DNA from: Gambelia wislizenii
Taxonomy: Eukaryota > Chordata > Lepidosauria > Squamata > Crotaphytidae
Reading direction: 5' to 3'
Assembly: GCA_030847615.1 (NCBI GenBank)
Contig: JAUMIR010000003.1
Location: 341,138,256 to 341,202,255, forward strand
Length of the DNA stretch: 64,000 bases
In this document: piece by piece, positions 1 through 9,825 of the stretch
Layout of the letters: every line of letters begins with the position of its first letter
Position numbering within the stretch: position 1 is the stretch's first letter
Position numbers and translations under genes: made by a program
The notes under the pieces: generated by a model
Seen by the model: only the letters and a program-made list of their open reading frames with translations
The model's database searches: none
What the model was told of the DNA's origin: nothing

Positions 1-125
1 ATAGTGTCTAGATTGAGGGAAGTAATCGTGCCACTCTATTCTGCTTTGGTCAGAATAGAATACCTCACTTGGAATACTGTGTCCAATTCTGGGCACCACA
101 ATTCAAAAAGGATATTGGAGTGTGG
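1..125 (+). mobile_element. CR1-type LINE fragment (reverse transcriptase region)
   Basis: Translation in shifting frames gives [10 protein letters not shown], then a match to the CR1 stretch that normally reads like EYCVQFWAP-FKKDI. The frame breaks near base 60, so this is a decayed pseudogene piece. It runs off the left edge of the window. The family assignment rests on recognition of the CR1 protein pattern; no tail is present to confirm it. Confidence 0.6.
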
Positions 126-134
126 TGGATTTTA

Positions 135-245
135 TGAAATCAGGTCTGAGCACTCCCTGGAAGCCAGAATGACTAAACTGAGACTGTCATGATGTGGACA
201 TATCATGAGAAAACATGACTCACTAGAAAAGACAACAAGTTAAAA
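135..245 (+). mobile_element. RTE/BovB-like LINE fragment, C-terminal ORF2 region
   Basis: The plus strand encodes HSLEARMTKLRLS, a stop, then CGHIMRKHDSLEKT. This is the pattern of the C-terminal end of an RTE/BovB-like reverse transcriptase (SLEAxMTKLKLSYFGHIMRR-DSLEKT). A stop codon replaces the expected YF, so the copy is dead. Antisense copies of the same LINE lie near 9.7-10.4 kb and 57.5-58.6 kb. Confidence 0.6.
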
Positions 246-480
246 CTTACCAATTTAAAAAGCAAGTAAGACTATGGTGAAAATACCCCTCATGGAATTT
301 GCAGAGAATCCTACCAGTCTAAACAGGATCCAGCGCCAATCCACACTATTTGGAAGGAGGGGGGCCCAAAACGGCAAAAACAACACACTAAAAGCCTTTG
401 CAGATTTCTCCGTATTTTTTTTTAAAATCGTGAGGCAGGTATGCATTTTTGCTCATTTGGACTCTTGAACAATAAAAACC
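246..480. other. Unassigned sequence
   Basis: I recognise no gene or repeat here. Open frames on both strands are about 63 residues and overlap each other antisense, without any family resemblance. Confidence 0.5.
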
Positions 481-484
481 TCGA

Positions 485-650
485 AGGGAAGCACAAAGCT
501 GATTGGCCAGGTGAGAGTGGGGGTGGGGCTTGCTAGGAGGACAAGCACCGGCTGCCGCCATGTTGGATTTTTGCCTTAGCGATTGCTTGCTGAGGCGATA
601 AAAAGTATCAATATTTTCTGTTTTGCTCTCTTGTAAAATGGGAAAATCAC
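485..650 (+). repeat. Fragment related to the 6495-7134 inverted-repeat element
   Basis: This stretch (GATTGGCCAGGTGAGAG, GGGGCTTGCTAGGAGG, TTGGATTTTTGCCTTAG, GCTGAGGCGA) matches the reverse complement of about 6764-6890 in the same order. It is an internal piece of that dispersed family without its terminal repeats. Confidence 0.6.
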
Positions 651-970
651 TCTATCATACCAGTGTACCTTGGGATGCCTTTAAAAAACAACAACAACAG
701 TGGCAGTGAAGAACTAACATGAGTAAATCACTCATGGCCAGCATCAGGAATGCGAGGCTTATGGGAACTTCCAAGGCCAGAAAAACTGTTTGGACATGTT
801 GCTGCTGCTGCAAAGTGTGTGTAAAAAGGTTTGCATCAAAAAGCTGAAATCAAAAATAGCAGCTGTGAAAGGAAAGGGGCCAAGAGTCCAACTTCTTAAT
901 TATAAGATCTCTACTGTATTTATGTCAAATATTTCTTTTCTTTTCTCTGTCCAGCTCTCACTGTCTATTA

Positions 971-1085
971 CAGTGATGGACAACCTTTTGAGCCTGGTGT
1001 GTCAAACTTCACCAAAAAACTGAGCATAACTCGGGTGGTGTGTCACTTTGAGAAAAAACATCATTTCGCAATGTTTATTGTTTAA
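971..1085 (+). mobile_element. hAT-like DNA transposon end
   Basis: The sequence begins CAGTGATGGACAACCTTTTG and continues GAGCCTGGTGTGTCAAACTTC. This is the usual form of a hAT-type (CAGTG-RTGG) end that is widespread in vertebrates. The opposite end is not visible, so the copy is truncated. Confidence 0.55.
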
Positions 1086-1103
1086 ATAACATAAATGTAC
1101 ACA

Positions 1104-1360
1104 GTTGCCCCTCCACATTAGCAGCTTTCACTCTCTTGCGGTTTTGATTATTTGCGGTTTGCTCAGCAAGCACCCCATTTGAATCAGCTTCTCTCCCTCC
1201 CACTCAAGGGAGACAAGCTGATTTAAACGGAAAAGCCCGGCCATCAACTCCCCAACTCTCCTGGGGCTTGGCTGCATTGGGGAGGGGAGAGCCAAGCCCC
1301 AGGAGAGCTGGGAGTTGGCAGGAAAGGCGCTTTTGGGGGGGGGCTGACCTTCCCAAAGCC
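1104..1360 (+). mobile_element. Tigger/pogo-like MITE fragment with internal hairpin
   Basis: CAGTTGCCCCTCCACATTAG at 1104 resembles the pogo/Tigger-like end seen elsewhere in this window (CAGTCGGCCCTCCATATCC). It is followed by TTGCGGTTTTGATTATTTGC. A strong hairpin follows: arm 1245-1272 pairs with 1291-1318 (core CTCTCCTGGGGCTTGGC / GCCAAGCCCCAGGAGAG). The right terminus was not found. Longer frames here (up to 109 codons) are low-complexity GC-rich sequence, not genes. Confidence 0.45.
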
Positions 1361-1536
1361 GCTATTGAGCTATTGAGCTTTCCAAGTCTTGCTGTGGCTT
1401 TGGGAGGGTGGGGGTGGCTGAAAAGCCTCTACACTGCACTCCCTCCACCCCTCCCAACCTTCTCGAAGAGGCTATATGGGGCTCTCAATCCCCAGAGCCC
1501 CTTCGGGCCAGACTCCCTCCCACCCTCCCATTGCCT

Positions 1537-1716
1537 TGGGTTTGTCTTGGCAAGATTTATTCAGAGGAGGTTTGCCATTGCTTTCCTCTCAGACTGAGAG
1601 AGTATGTTTTCTGCCAGGTCCCAGTGGGGTTTCCATGGCTAAATGGGGATTCAAACCCTGGTGTCCCAGAATGCTAGTCAAACCATTCAAACTACCATAC
1701 CATGTTGGCTCTCTCT
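1537..1716 (-). mobile_element. tRNA-derived CORE-type SINE
   Basis: Read on the minus strand, the element has a tRNA-like head (B-box-like GGGTTTGAATCCCC), then a CORE-like part and TCTTGCCAAGACAAACCC near its 3' part. The same SINE recurs at least nine times in the window. This copy is truncated at its 3' end. Confidence 0.75.
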
Positions 1717-1861
1717 GTTTCTATAGGAATGGCTTAATATGATTGAAGCATTTTGAAGGTGTGAAGTTGACATCTATATGCTATAAGTTCAGACTCTGGT
1801 TGTGAGGTCCTCTGTCCATCAGAGTAATATAGGCTGGGCCTTTGTCTATCTGATTTTAATA

Positions 1862-1865
1862 AATA

Positions 1866-1896
<31 letters not shown>

Positions 1897-2440
1897 TTTT
1901 ATTTCTATCCTGCCTCTCTGCAACGCAATCGGGGCGGCTTACAATATAAAAACTCCATAGTCCCAGTACCCTAGCCCACCCACCCCCCTTAAAATAATAT
2001 TAAACTATAAAAGATTAAAAACATACAGTAAATTAAAAATATATAAATTAGAAAAAGATTAAAACATACAATAGTTTTTTGTTTTTGTTTTTTTTTAAAT
2101 CTGATTACAGCTCAGGGAGGACAGCCAAGTCTTGGGCCGGGATAGGTATTCAGGAAAGGCCTGCCGGAAAAGATCCGTCTTGACAGCTTTTTTTAAGCTG
2201 TCTAAGGTGTTAATAAGACGGATCTCGTCCAGCAGGCCATTCCATAATCTGGGAGCAGCAGCGGAGAAGGCCCTCTGGGACGTCACCGACAGCCTTGTTT
2301 TCATAGGCTGTAACAGATTCCTCCCAGAGGACCGAAGTGCGCGGGGAGGGTCGTACGGAAGGAGGCGGTCCCGGAGATAAGTTGGACTCAAACCATGCAG
2401 GGCTTTAAAGGTTATAACCAACACCTTGTACTGTGCAATA
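1862..2440 (-). mobile_element. Non-LTR retrotransposon 3' end with ATT-type tail
   Basis: The minus strand holds a 109-residue frame (2095-2424) with VITFKALHGLSPTYLRDRL, then RAFSAAAPRLWNGLLDEIR, which is the C-terminal signature of a CR1/L2-superfamily LINE reverse transcriptase. It is followed by a 3' UTR containing GTAAGCCGCCCCGATTG and a simple (AAT)n-type tail at 1868-1893. The element is 5'-truncated, as is normal for target-primed insertion. The clade is not resolved here. Confidence 0.8.
1868..1893. repeat. (AAT)n microsatellite
   Basis: About nine uninterrupted AAT units form the tail of the adjoining minus-strand LINE. Confidence 0.95.
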
Positions 2441-2930
2441 TAATTTTTTTAGCCCATGAAAAAGCATGGAAAATCTATTTCTATTGACTAAACATTGATT
2501 TGCAAGACATGTATAAGCAGTTCTAGAGCACATATAAGCAAAATTAAAGGTTTGCTGTGAAACTAATTAATTTGAGAAATAACCTTTCCCCAAGAGGAAA
2601 ATATTACCATGCATAAGCAGTTCTACCAATTTTCACCTTCACCAGGAAGTTTTTTTGTAGAGCTAATGAGTCTTAATTTTCCACTCAAAACCAAAACTCC
2701 AAAATACTTTGCATTACAAAAGGGATAACAACATCTCCCTGTGGGGGGATCAGTTCTTTCTTTTGCTTACTGTGAGGATTAGGGAGAAAAAAGCTTAAGG
2801 ATATGGCAAATTGTATCACCATCCCCCCAAATAGTGATGTTTTGACCCTGAGAGCCTTGGATCCAATGTACCACTGACCTGCAGTCAGCTTACCACAAGT
2901 GCCATCCTATTGGTAAATATGGTGATATGC
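2441..2930. other. Unassigned sequence
   Basis: AT-rich sequence with no gene or repeat that I recognise. Confidence 0.5.
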
Positions 2931-2932
2931 TT

Positions 2933-3076
2933 GCTGTGTGCCTTCAAGTTGTTTCTTATGGTAACTCAAAGGCAAACCTATCACAGGATTCTCTTGTCAG
3001 GATCTGTTCAGAGGAAGTTTGCTACTGCCTTCCTCTAAGGCTGGGAGGGTGTGACTTGCCAAAGGTCACCCTGTCA
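2933..3076 (-). mobile_element. CORE-type SINE, 3' portion, split by a Penelope-like insertion
   Basis: GTGTGCCTTCAAGTTGTTTC, then GGCAAACCTATCACAGG and GACTTGCCAAAGGTCACC mark the same SINE as at 9826-10059. It stops at the Penelope-like element and resumes at about 3746 with GTTTCCATGGCTGAGCAGG, extending to about 3790. The flanks carry a 13-bp imperfect duplication, GGTCACCCTGTCA (3064-3076) and GGTCAACCAGTCA (3733-3745). Confidence 0.75.
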
Positions 3077-3732
3077 ATGTGAAGTTGAAGGCTTTCATGC
3101 CCGGCATCCATAGATTTTCTTTGGGTTTTTTTCCAGGCAGTGAGACCGTGTTCTGGAAGAGTTTCTTTGGCTGGCATCTTCAGAGAATGGTTGGGTAGGA
3201 GTGTGTGTGGAGTTTATATACTGTGAACCCCTGTTGGGGAGTATATGTAAATTTGTGTAATTGAATGGTTAGTTTCTGGGTATAGAAATGCAAGGCTCCT
3301 TAGTGTCTGTTTGGCTAATGGTTGGTTGATGGCCCATTATCTGCTGGAAATCCCCCTGTCCCCAGGTGGAATTCCTTTGTAAGTGCTGAGTTTTGATTCT
3401 ATTGTTTTTCAAAACTGGAAGCCAGATTTTGTTTACTTTTAGGGTTTCTTCTTTCCTGTAGAAATTGTCCAGGTGTTTGTGGATTTCAATAGCTTCTCTG
3501 TGCATTCTGACATGATAGTTGTTGGCCTGATCCAGAATTTTGGTTTTTTTAAATAACATTTTATGTCCAGGTTGGTTTATATCATGTTCTGCTACTGCCA
3601 ATTTTTCTGGCTTGCCCAGTCTGCAGTGTCTCTCGTATTCCTTGATTAATGTTTGCACACTGTGTTTAGTGGTCCCTATGTATACTTGTCCAAAGCTGCA
3701 TGGTATGCAGTAAACTCCTGCAGCTCTGAGAG
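3077..3732 (-). mobile_element. Penelope-like element, 5'-truncated
   Basis: The minus strand encodes the end of a Penelope-like protein followed by its 3' UTR (GGCATCCATAGATTTTC, CTGGCATCTTCAGAGAATGG). The same 3' sequence occurs at 14735-14900. The insertion sits inside a SINE and is bordered by a 13-bp imperfect direct repeat. Penelope-like elements are retroelements that pair a reverse transcriptase with a GIY-YIG nuclease; only the nuclease end survives. Confidence 0.8.
3269..3721 (-). pseudogene. GIY-YIG endonuclease domain of a Penelope-like element
   Basis: In one open frame the minus strand reads AGVYCIPCSFGQVYIGTTKH, then LIKEYERHCRLGKPEKLAVAE, then HREAIEIHKHLDNF and NKIWLPVLKN. 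The GVY and VYIG segments are the two halves of the GIY-YIG nuclease core, followed by the RxxEH-like and E/H-rich segments of this domain. In intact elements it nicks DNA at the target site. About 150 codons remain with no upstream reverse transcriptase. The ends are set by the insertion breakpoint, so this is a fossil fragment. Confidence 0.8.
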
Positions 3733-3794
3733 GGTCAACCAGTCAGTTTCCATGGCTGAGCAGGAATTTGAACCCTAGTCTCCCAAAGTCCTAA

Positions 3795-4404
3795 AGCTTG
3801 TCTATACGAGAAGAAATAATGCACATACCTGCGCATTACAGGCAATTCTCAGTAGCATTCTTATGTCTCCACGGTGTTTGGGCAAAAATGATAGTCTGAG
3901 AAGCTCTCCTCTGAATGTTTACATGGCTGTGAATCAAGATGGTTGGGGTGGGGTGGGGGGCAAGAAAGGCAAAAGGGACCAGGAGGTGCAGCACCCAGAG
4001 TCAAGGAGGAGGGTGGCCACTGCAAGGAAGAGGAGAAGAGTTGCCCAACCTGGACCTATCCTGGCAGTGGTAGTAGTGGTGGCTTCCAATTCTGGCTGCA
4101 AAGGGATGGGAGGAGCCGCCTGGCCAGCTGCTGTGAGAAGGAAGTGGAGGGGGGTTCTTCATCACTTCATCTTGCCTTCTGCTAGACCAGTGAAGAACCC
4201 ATCCTCCTCTCCCTTCTCCTAGCAGCTTGCCAGGTGGCTTCTCCCATCCCTTTGCAGCCGGAATCAGAGGCCGCCGCCACTGAGGTAAGTGAAGGCTGGA
4301 CAGCTCCTTCACAGTATGTCAAATTGCCACAGGAGCCCATTGGGACAAAAGGTATTCTTCTTGCATTCTATGAGGAGCTTTTTCACCATCTAGACACCCC
4401 GCTA
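3795..4404. other. GC-rich sequence, partly a dispersed repeat
   Basis: Bases 3797-3935 (TTGTCTATACGAG to GAATCAAGATGG) resemble the start of the inverted-repeat element at 6495, and may be a decayed copy. Bases 3940-4300 are purine-rich and give overlapping frames of 80-119 codons on both strands. They have no family resemblance and the composition alone explains them. Confidence 0.4.
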
Positions 4405-4626
4405 GGCTGCTGCCACACTGCAGAAATAATGCAGTTTGACACTGCATTAACTGTCATGGCTCCATCCTATTGAATCCTGAGATCTGTAGTTTGTTGCGCC
4501 ACCAGAGCTCTCTGACAGAGAAGGCTAAATATCTCACGAAACTACAAACCCCAGAATTCCATAGCTTCAAGCTATGGCAGTTAAAGCAGTGTCAAACTGG
4601 ATTATTTCTGCAGTGTGTCAGCAGCC
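4405..4626. mobile_element. Inverted-repeat MITE (ACTACAAATCCCAG family)
   Basis: The ends pair as GGCTGCTGCCACACTGCAG and CTGCAGTGTGTCAGCAGCC. The pairing continues inward through AAATAATGCAGTTTGAC / GTCAAACTGGATTATTT, so the whole 222 bp is an imperfect palindrome. The centre contains CTACAAACCCCAGAATTCC, a motif shared with copies near 15.7, 28.4, 35.6, 55.0 and 61.2 kb. The superfamily is uncertain; hAT-like is possible. No clear target duplication remains. Confidence 0.7.
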
Positions 4627-4737
4627 CTTGTCCAGTACTCAAGCACCTACACCACATCTGCTCTGATAACTATTCAGAATGTGATTAATGATTATCAGTT
4701 AATTATGGCAGGGTAAAACATTGTGGGGGGTTGTTGT

Positions 4738-4768
4738 TTTTTGCTTGCTTGCTTGCTTGCTTGCTTGC
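4738..4768. repeat. (TTGC)n microsatellite
   Basis: About seven tandem TTGC units follow a T-rich run. Confidence 0.95.
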
Positions 4769-4769
4769 C

Positions 4770-6125
4770 AGCCACAGATCCATTTTATGTTACAAACATT
4801 CTTTCGCACAAATTCCTTGGGTTTCTCTTTTGAGAGATTAGAAGGCTGCAGGATCCCAGAACCCTTCCACTCAGCACCTCTACCGTTTTAATTTCCTGTT
4901 TCACCATAGCTGGAGTTATCGGATATAGTGGCTAGTCCCTCTTAACTAACAAGTCTCTCTGCTTAACCAGTAAACGGTTCCATAGAATGGCATTGTTTAC
5001 TAGAATCTGAACCCAATCATTCAACATTTTTTGAAAATTACAAGAGAGGACTACTAAAGGTTTAGTCACTAGTATCTTCAGTTTCTTTTTCTCCTGTACT
5101 CAAATTTTCTAAAGTTATTTCTGTCCTTCAAATGAAGAAGTTGGCAGATTTTGGTAAATTCTTTTTTAAAAACTCATCTCCCCTCATTTGCACTGACTCA
5201 ATTTAAATAGTCACAGGAGTGGCATATTAATGTAGTATGTTAAATAGGTACTCATCTCCACCATGGTGGGAAGTGGGCCATTTTGGACCTAGCTTTCATC
5301 AAGTCGTTAAAGACAAGGAATGGGGGCGGGGAGGTTGTAACTGGAATTCAGCACTAAGAAAGTTGAATACATGGGGATTCGAACCAAAATATTCAAGAGC
5401 AAAGCACTCAAAATCCTTGACTCAAATGGATGAATTCGTCAATCTTGTTTCTCCTATACGCAGTATTTCAAAAATCTCTTCTATCCTAAATATAAAGGAA
5501 TTCTTTTTGGGTGGAGGAGTGATGGTAAAACAAATTAAAATAATTTTTTTCCTATTAAAAACATATCATCATGAACTTCCAGAGGGTTACCAATAGTTTG
5601 AGAAACTGCTGTTATGGAACAGATTACAGCTACACAGTGGAATTCAGTTTGGGGGGAAAGCAGCCCTGCTTTAAGTCTGTTTCAGTAGCAATTACAGGAA
5701 TATGTTTAATGTGTAGATGGTGTTTGACATCAGTGAAACCAAACCCCATTAACACAAATCTCTCCCTAAATTGCAGGAGAGGTTGTCCAGTCAATGGCAC
5801 TGTATTCCATTATGTAGGAAGCCTGTGAATATGCATAAGGATTTGAGGCTGCCATTTTCAAAATACCTAACTCAAATAGCATAATAAACAGTTCATAGCC
5901 TCCATCCATTAGCCCTTCTCTTTATTTTTAATGACATATAAAAGTAATTATTACATAAATACCTCCTTTTATTATTGTCATCTGCCGTGGCTAGGGTGGT
6001 TTGAGCACGATACCAGAAAATAGGGGAAAGGGCACACTATGAATAAATGGTTTTGAGGATCTGGGAAGCATCCTTACTGGAATCCTGAAAAAGCATTATC
6101 AATAGATTATATCAAGAATGAAGAG
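4770..6125. other. Unassigned sequence
   Basis: No repeat family or coding signal was recognised. A 119-codon open frame at 5237-5596 has no domain, no splice context and low complexity, so I do not call it. Confidence 0.5.
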
Positions 6126-6425
6126 CATCCAGTGGTGAAGGATGCTGGGAATTGCAGTCCATCTACATTGGAGAGCCACAGTTTCTCACTCCTAAACTTG
6201 AGGGATGATCAAACAAGATTTTTTCCTAGAAATGCCATGGCCCTTCATTACGGGTATCAGTGCAGAGTCCACAAAGCAGCATCCACTGAATGCACCATTA
6301 TGTTTCTGGAAGGAGTTTGGAAAAACTATTTTTGAACTAAATTCCCCAGAATTCCCCAAGCTTGCCATGCTACCTGAGAAATTCTGGGAGTTGTAATCCA
6401 AAAAGTAACATTTCCAAGCTCTGTT
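6126..6425. repeat. Two short MITE remnants
   Basis: Bases 6130-6185 (GGTGAAGGATGCTGGGAATTG, GGAGAGCCACAG) match a dispersed motif also seen at 27600-27712. Bases 6314-6422 form a weak inverted repeat (TTGGAAAAACTATTTTTG and CAAAAAGTAACATTTCCAAG) of the TTGGAAAAGTTAC family, which is better preserved at 33205-33309. Confidence 0.5.
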
Positions 6426-6494
6426 TCTGGAAAGGCATCATAATAAGGCTGATGATTAAAAACCCATCCCCTTTGTGGCTCTAACAAAGATTGA

Positions 6495-7134
6495 GGGTTC
6501 ATCTATACAAGGGAGAAAAACGTGGATTGATGCGTACTCACACAAATTCTAAGCAGGATCGATTTGCCTTAACAGTGTTTGGCGAAATCACAAGCATGCG
6601 AGGCTCTCTGGTTTTGCTGTCCCAACCGGCATGTCTGTGATTCAAGATGGCAGCTACTCATGTTTTTATTTTTGCCAGTTGCCACTGCTGAATGGTATGT
6701 TGTTTTAAAAAGGCATATCTAAGGTGTGAAAGTGCAATAGTGCACTATTCTGCCTAAATGAACATAAAGGAAAAAGACTGTTTTGTCGCCTCAGCACACA
6801 ATTACTAAGGCAAAAATCCAAGATGGCAGTTCTAGGGCTCTTACCTTCTTAGCAAGCCCCATCCCCTGCTCCCATCTGGCTAATCACCTTTCTAATTCTA
6901 CTTTTCTCAGACTATGTGAATAAATTTGATCACCTGTCTAATGGTCGATCATGCTCATTCCCCACAGAGTTTTTTAAAAACTTTGGGGAAAGTCCCAGAG
7001 GTTGTTCCCTTGGGGTTTACGGTGGATTTGGCCCTCCTCCTTCTGAATATGGCAGAATTATGAGGGATCCCATTAAGACAGGTAGGATTTTAAGTGAATT
7101 CTAAGAGGATTATTTTCACTGTTTAGACAGGCCC
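6495..7134. mobile_element. 640-bp inverted-repeat DNA transposon with 3-bp TGA duplication
   Basis: The left end GGGTTCATCTATACA and the right end TGTTTAGACAGGCCC are inverted relatives (consensus GGGYYYRTCTAWACA). TGA lies immediately outside both ends (6492-6494 and 7135-7137), giving a 3-bp target duplication. The interior contains AAGATGGCAG motifs and has no coding capacity, so the element is non-autonomous. A fragment of the same family lies at 485-650. Confidence 0.7.
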
Positions 7135-7143
7135 TGAGACTAA

Positions 7144-7394
7144 GGACTTTTTCGGACGTCATATTTCGGACGTCATCATATTTCACTGAGCATCATATTT
7201 TTTGAGCATCGTATTTTTTACTCACGAAAGTTGATCGTGATTAAAAACCGGCGAAATATAACGCTCAAATGTCCCTGCGGTACCGCAACAGTACCAGCGG
7301 GGAGAGTGTCATCCGAAAGTGACGCCCTGCATCGCAGCAGCCTCGCAACACGACAAGGCTGCTTGCGTTGTATTTGAGATGTCCGAAAAAGTCC
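7144..7394. mobile_element. 251-bp MITE with GGACTTTTTCGGAC ends
   Basis: GGACTTTTTCGGACGTC on the left pairs with TGTCCGAAAAAGTCC on the right. It begins ten bases after the previous element ends. Flanks are TAA and TTA, which can be read as a decayed 3-bp duplication or as a TA duplication around an A...T-ended repeat. It keeps many CpG sites. The same sequence, in opposite orientation and truncated, lies inside a LINE at 19050-19222. Confidence 0.75.
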
Positions 7395-7859
7395 TTAATA
7401 AGTGTATGTCCAGGGATAACAATTCTAAAATGCATATAGAATCCAGAACAAAGCATGTAAAACAGCTTATTTGTGTTAAGTGTGAATGTGGTTGGATGGA
7501 TGAGGTGTCATTATACTACAATAAAGCAGTACCTCTTACTAGAGATCTGTTGCTCACAATCTGTGGATCATGCTGAAAACATATTACAGTACTGTATTAC
7601 TATTATATTTTGGAATTCATGCTTTTCAGCAGAATGATGGAAAATGCTCCACCTTGTGGTGGATATCTTTTATAATGCCAGTTCCCTCATTATTGCTTCT
7701 TTTTCAAGCCAATTCTTTTCCTCGAAGCTATTTAGCTTGTAATGTTACTTTTAAAAAACAACTCATTCCCATTACTTATTATAATGTAGCTCCCCACCCT
7801 TGCTCACTTCACTGTTCTAAAAGTAACTTGTGTTGTCCATTGCTTTTTTGAAACACTCA

Positions 7860-8200
7860 AAAAGTTTCAAAAAGCACAGAAACACACTTTAAAATTTCCA
7901 AGTAAACCAGGGAGGGTCATAAAAAGTGTTTCACCTACCTGGATGTCATGTTTTCACCTGGAAGTGTTCTCGCCAGACCAGCCACTGACGCTCCATTCAT
8001 GTGAGTACAGTAGTGCAAAGTTTCAAATGCCAGCAATGCCAGCACAAAAGCAACAGGGGGATCAATTGACAGCTTGAGCCATCAATAAAAAAAGTATGTT
8101 TTTTTAACTGGACATGATTGCGAAAGGGCAACATCGTCCGGTACATGCTCGATCATTAGGTTTCCTTACGGCGTCTTATTTGCCTTGTCTGATAAAGTCC
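7860..8200 (-). mobile_element. GGACTTTATCAGAC-type MITE, left-truncated (copy K1)
   Basis: The right end reads GTCTGATAAAGTCC. Inside are the conserved core landmarks CACCTGGAAGTGTTCTCGCC, ACTGACGCTCC and the hairpin ATTGACAGCTTGAGCCATCAAT. The opposite terminal repeat is missing and the left limit is approximate. The right end abuts TTAAGC at the start of another copy's remnant, so this copy seems to have inserted into an older relative. Confidence 0.7.
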
Positions 8201-8417
8201 TTAAGCATGCTTGTGTCTTCTTGGGAGAACTGTCAAAGTCTTACCCATGCAAAAGCGCGGAAGTAAACAGTGACAGCAGTCACGTTGCCAAAATTCTGGG
8301 GTGGCTCTTTCTTGTGATTACAGCAGCATGTAATAAGAAGTGTTATTATGCCAGGATACTTACACTTTAAAATATAGTGGGACAAAAACATTTTTAGAAG
8401 CTCATCTGATAATCTCC
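8201..8417 (+). mobile_element. Right-end remnant of a 600-bp MITE
   Basis: TTAAGCATGCTTGTGTC, GGAAGTAAACAGTGAC, AATATAGTGGGACAAAAAC and the end CTCATCTGATAATCTCC follow the same order as the right third of the element at 55241-55844. Orientation is opposite to its left neighbour. Its own left part was not found upstream. Confidence 0.7.
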
Positions 8418-8865
8418 AAACAAGTAACTAGAAAAGATTATTCATTGTACTAGTAGAGTGACTTCATTTCTGCTTGTGATTTTGCTTTTGAAATGTAACT
8501 TCCTTATATCCTCATTGCAGAAGGGGGAGGGGAACCAAAATACAGTAGCTTGTTAACAAATTACTTTTCACTTGTTACTTCTGATCTGTGATCCAGAACT
8601 CTTCGGCATCTATTAGCCCAGATTAACACAATGCTGCTGTATATGTTATTTTTCTCTTCTGTTTTTAGCATCAGGAGGACTGGGGACCAATCAATCAGTG
8701 ACGTGCAGTTAAAATGCGATTGTTCTGTATTCCCTTTATTTGGGGTTGGCCAATGAACCCACCAGCACAGGGGCAATGAAACCATTTGATTTTACTGCCA
8801 CTCTTGCCCTTGTTGCCCTGAGTTGTACAGGAGCTCTGCCAGTGCCAAAGCTCTGAAAGGACTGA
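8418..8865. other. Unassigned sequence
   Basis: No recognisable gene or repeat. Confidence 0.5.
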
Positions 8866-9475
8866 GGAGATTATCAGATGTGTTAAAACTGGCATTACAG
8901 CATCACCAGTGGATCGCAAAGGGGCTCCCTTACCAGACGATATCATTCCCCCCTTGTTACGCACCCGTTCTGCTGCCACTCCACCGACGCTAATTTTTAT
9001 TGACAGGAGAAGCTGTCAATAGATTCCACATTCTGCTCCTGTCTCAAATGTTCCTGCGTGCGACAAAATGCCCGTTTCGCTGGCGAGATCCCAGCATCAA
9101 TGGGCGGTCCCTGCCAGAATACTTCCGGGTGAGATTGGGACATCCAGGTAAGCTACCCTCTTTTTTGTACCCTCCCTGGGTTACTTGTAAATTTCTTAGT
9201 GTGTGTATGTGCTTTTCAAAACGTTTTGGTGTGTATTTGTGTTTTTACATTTGAATTTCCCATGCCTCACATCTTCTCACAAGAATCTGCAGGATTTTGA
9301 TCCAAGAAGTGAAGTGAGCTCCATTAGAGCTCCTTTCACTCCAGGGCTGCCCTGTCAATGGGAGAGGAGGTAAGTGCAGTAGGAAGGGCGATTGTAGTGT
9401 GACAGGGATGGGACAGGGGCAGGAGTTGAGATTGTGGGACAGGGACGCTTTTTGTGTTCCTGTCTGATAATCTCC
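8866..9475 (+). mobile_element. 610-bp MITE, GGAGATTATCAGA ends (copy A)
   Basis: The ends GGAGATTATCAGATGTG and CTGTCTGATAATCTCC are inverted. The internal landmarks are the hairpin ATTGACAGGAGAAGCTGTCAAT (8998-9019), ACTTCCGGGTGAGATTGGG, a splice-donor-like CAGGTAAG at 9146-9153, and a second, GAGGTAAGTG, near 9366. Flanking trinucleotides do not match (TGA and AGG), so the duplication is lost or altered. No coding frame. Confidence 0.85.
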
Positions 9476-9649
9476 AGGGTTGACCTCCAGGAGAGTTCCT
9501 GTTCAACTTGGAGTTGTGGGAGTAGCAATAGTAAAATCGATAGCGAATTCACTGCCCCCACAGCTGCTGGCCCCTCAGCTGCTCTTGATACTATCACTGT
9601 TTTTGGCTCTTTGCACAGTCACAGTCACATAAGCAAAAGGCCAGTGTTA

Positions 9650-9817
9650 CTGCTTATTTGTTGTCAGGTTGGCTTTGACTTATGGCAACCCTATAAATGG
9701 GAAACCTCCAGTACACCCTCTTATGAGTATCTCTGCTCAGGTCTTGCAAACACAGGCCCATGACTTCCCTTGATTGAGTCTCTCCACTCATAATGTGGTC
9801 TTCCTTTTTTCCTACTG
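9650..9817 (-). mobile_element. RTE/BovB-like LINE, split by a SINE (first part)
   Basis: The minus strand encodes KVEGSRKKGRPHYEWRDSIK (within 9721-9906), the C-terminal RTE-type pattern GKVEGxRxxGRPHxxWxDSIKE. The LINE resumes at about 10068. The frame is broken, so it is inactive. Confidence 0.65.
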
Positions 9818-9825
9818 CCTTCCAC

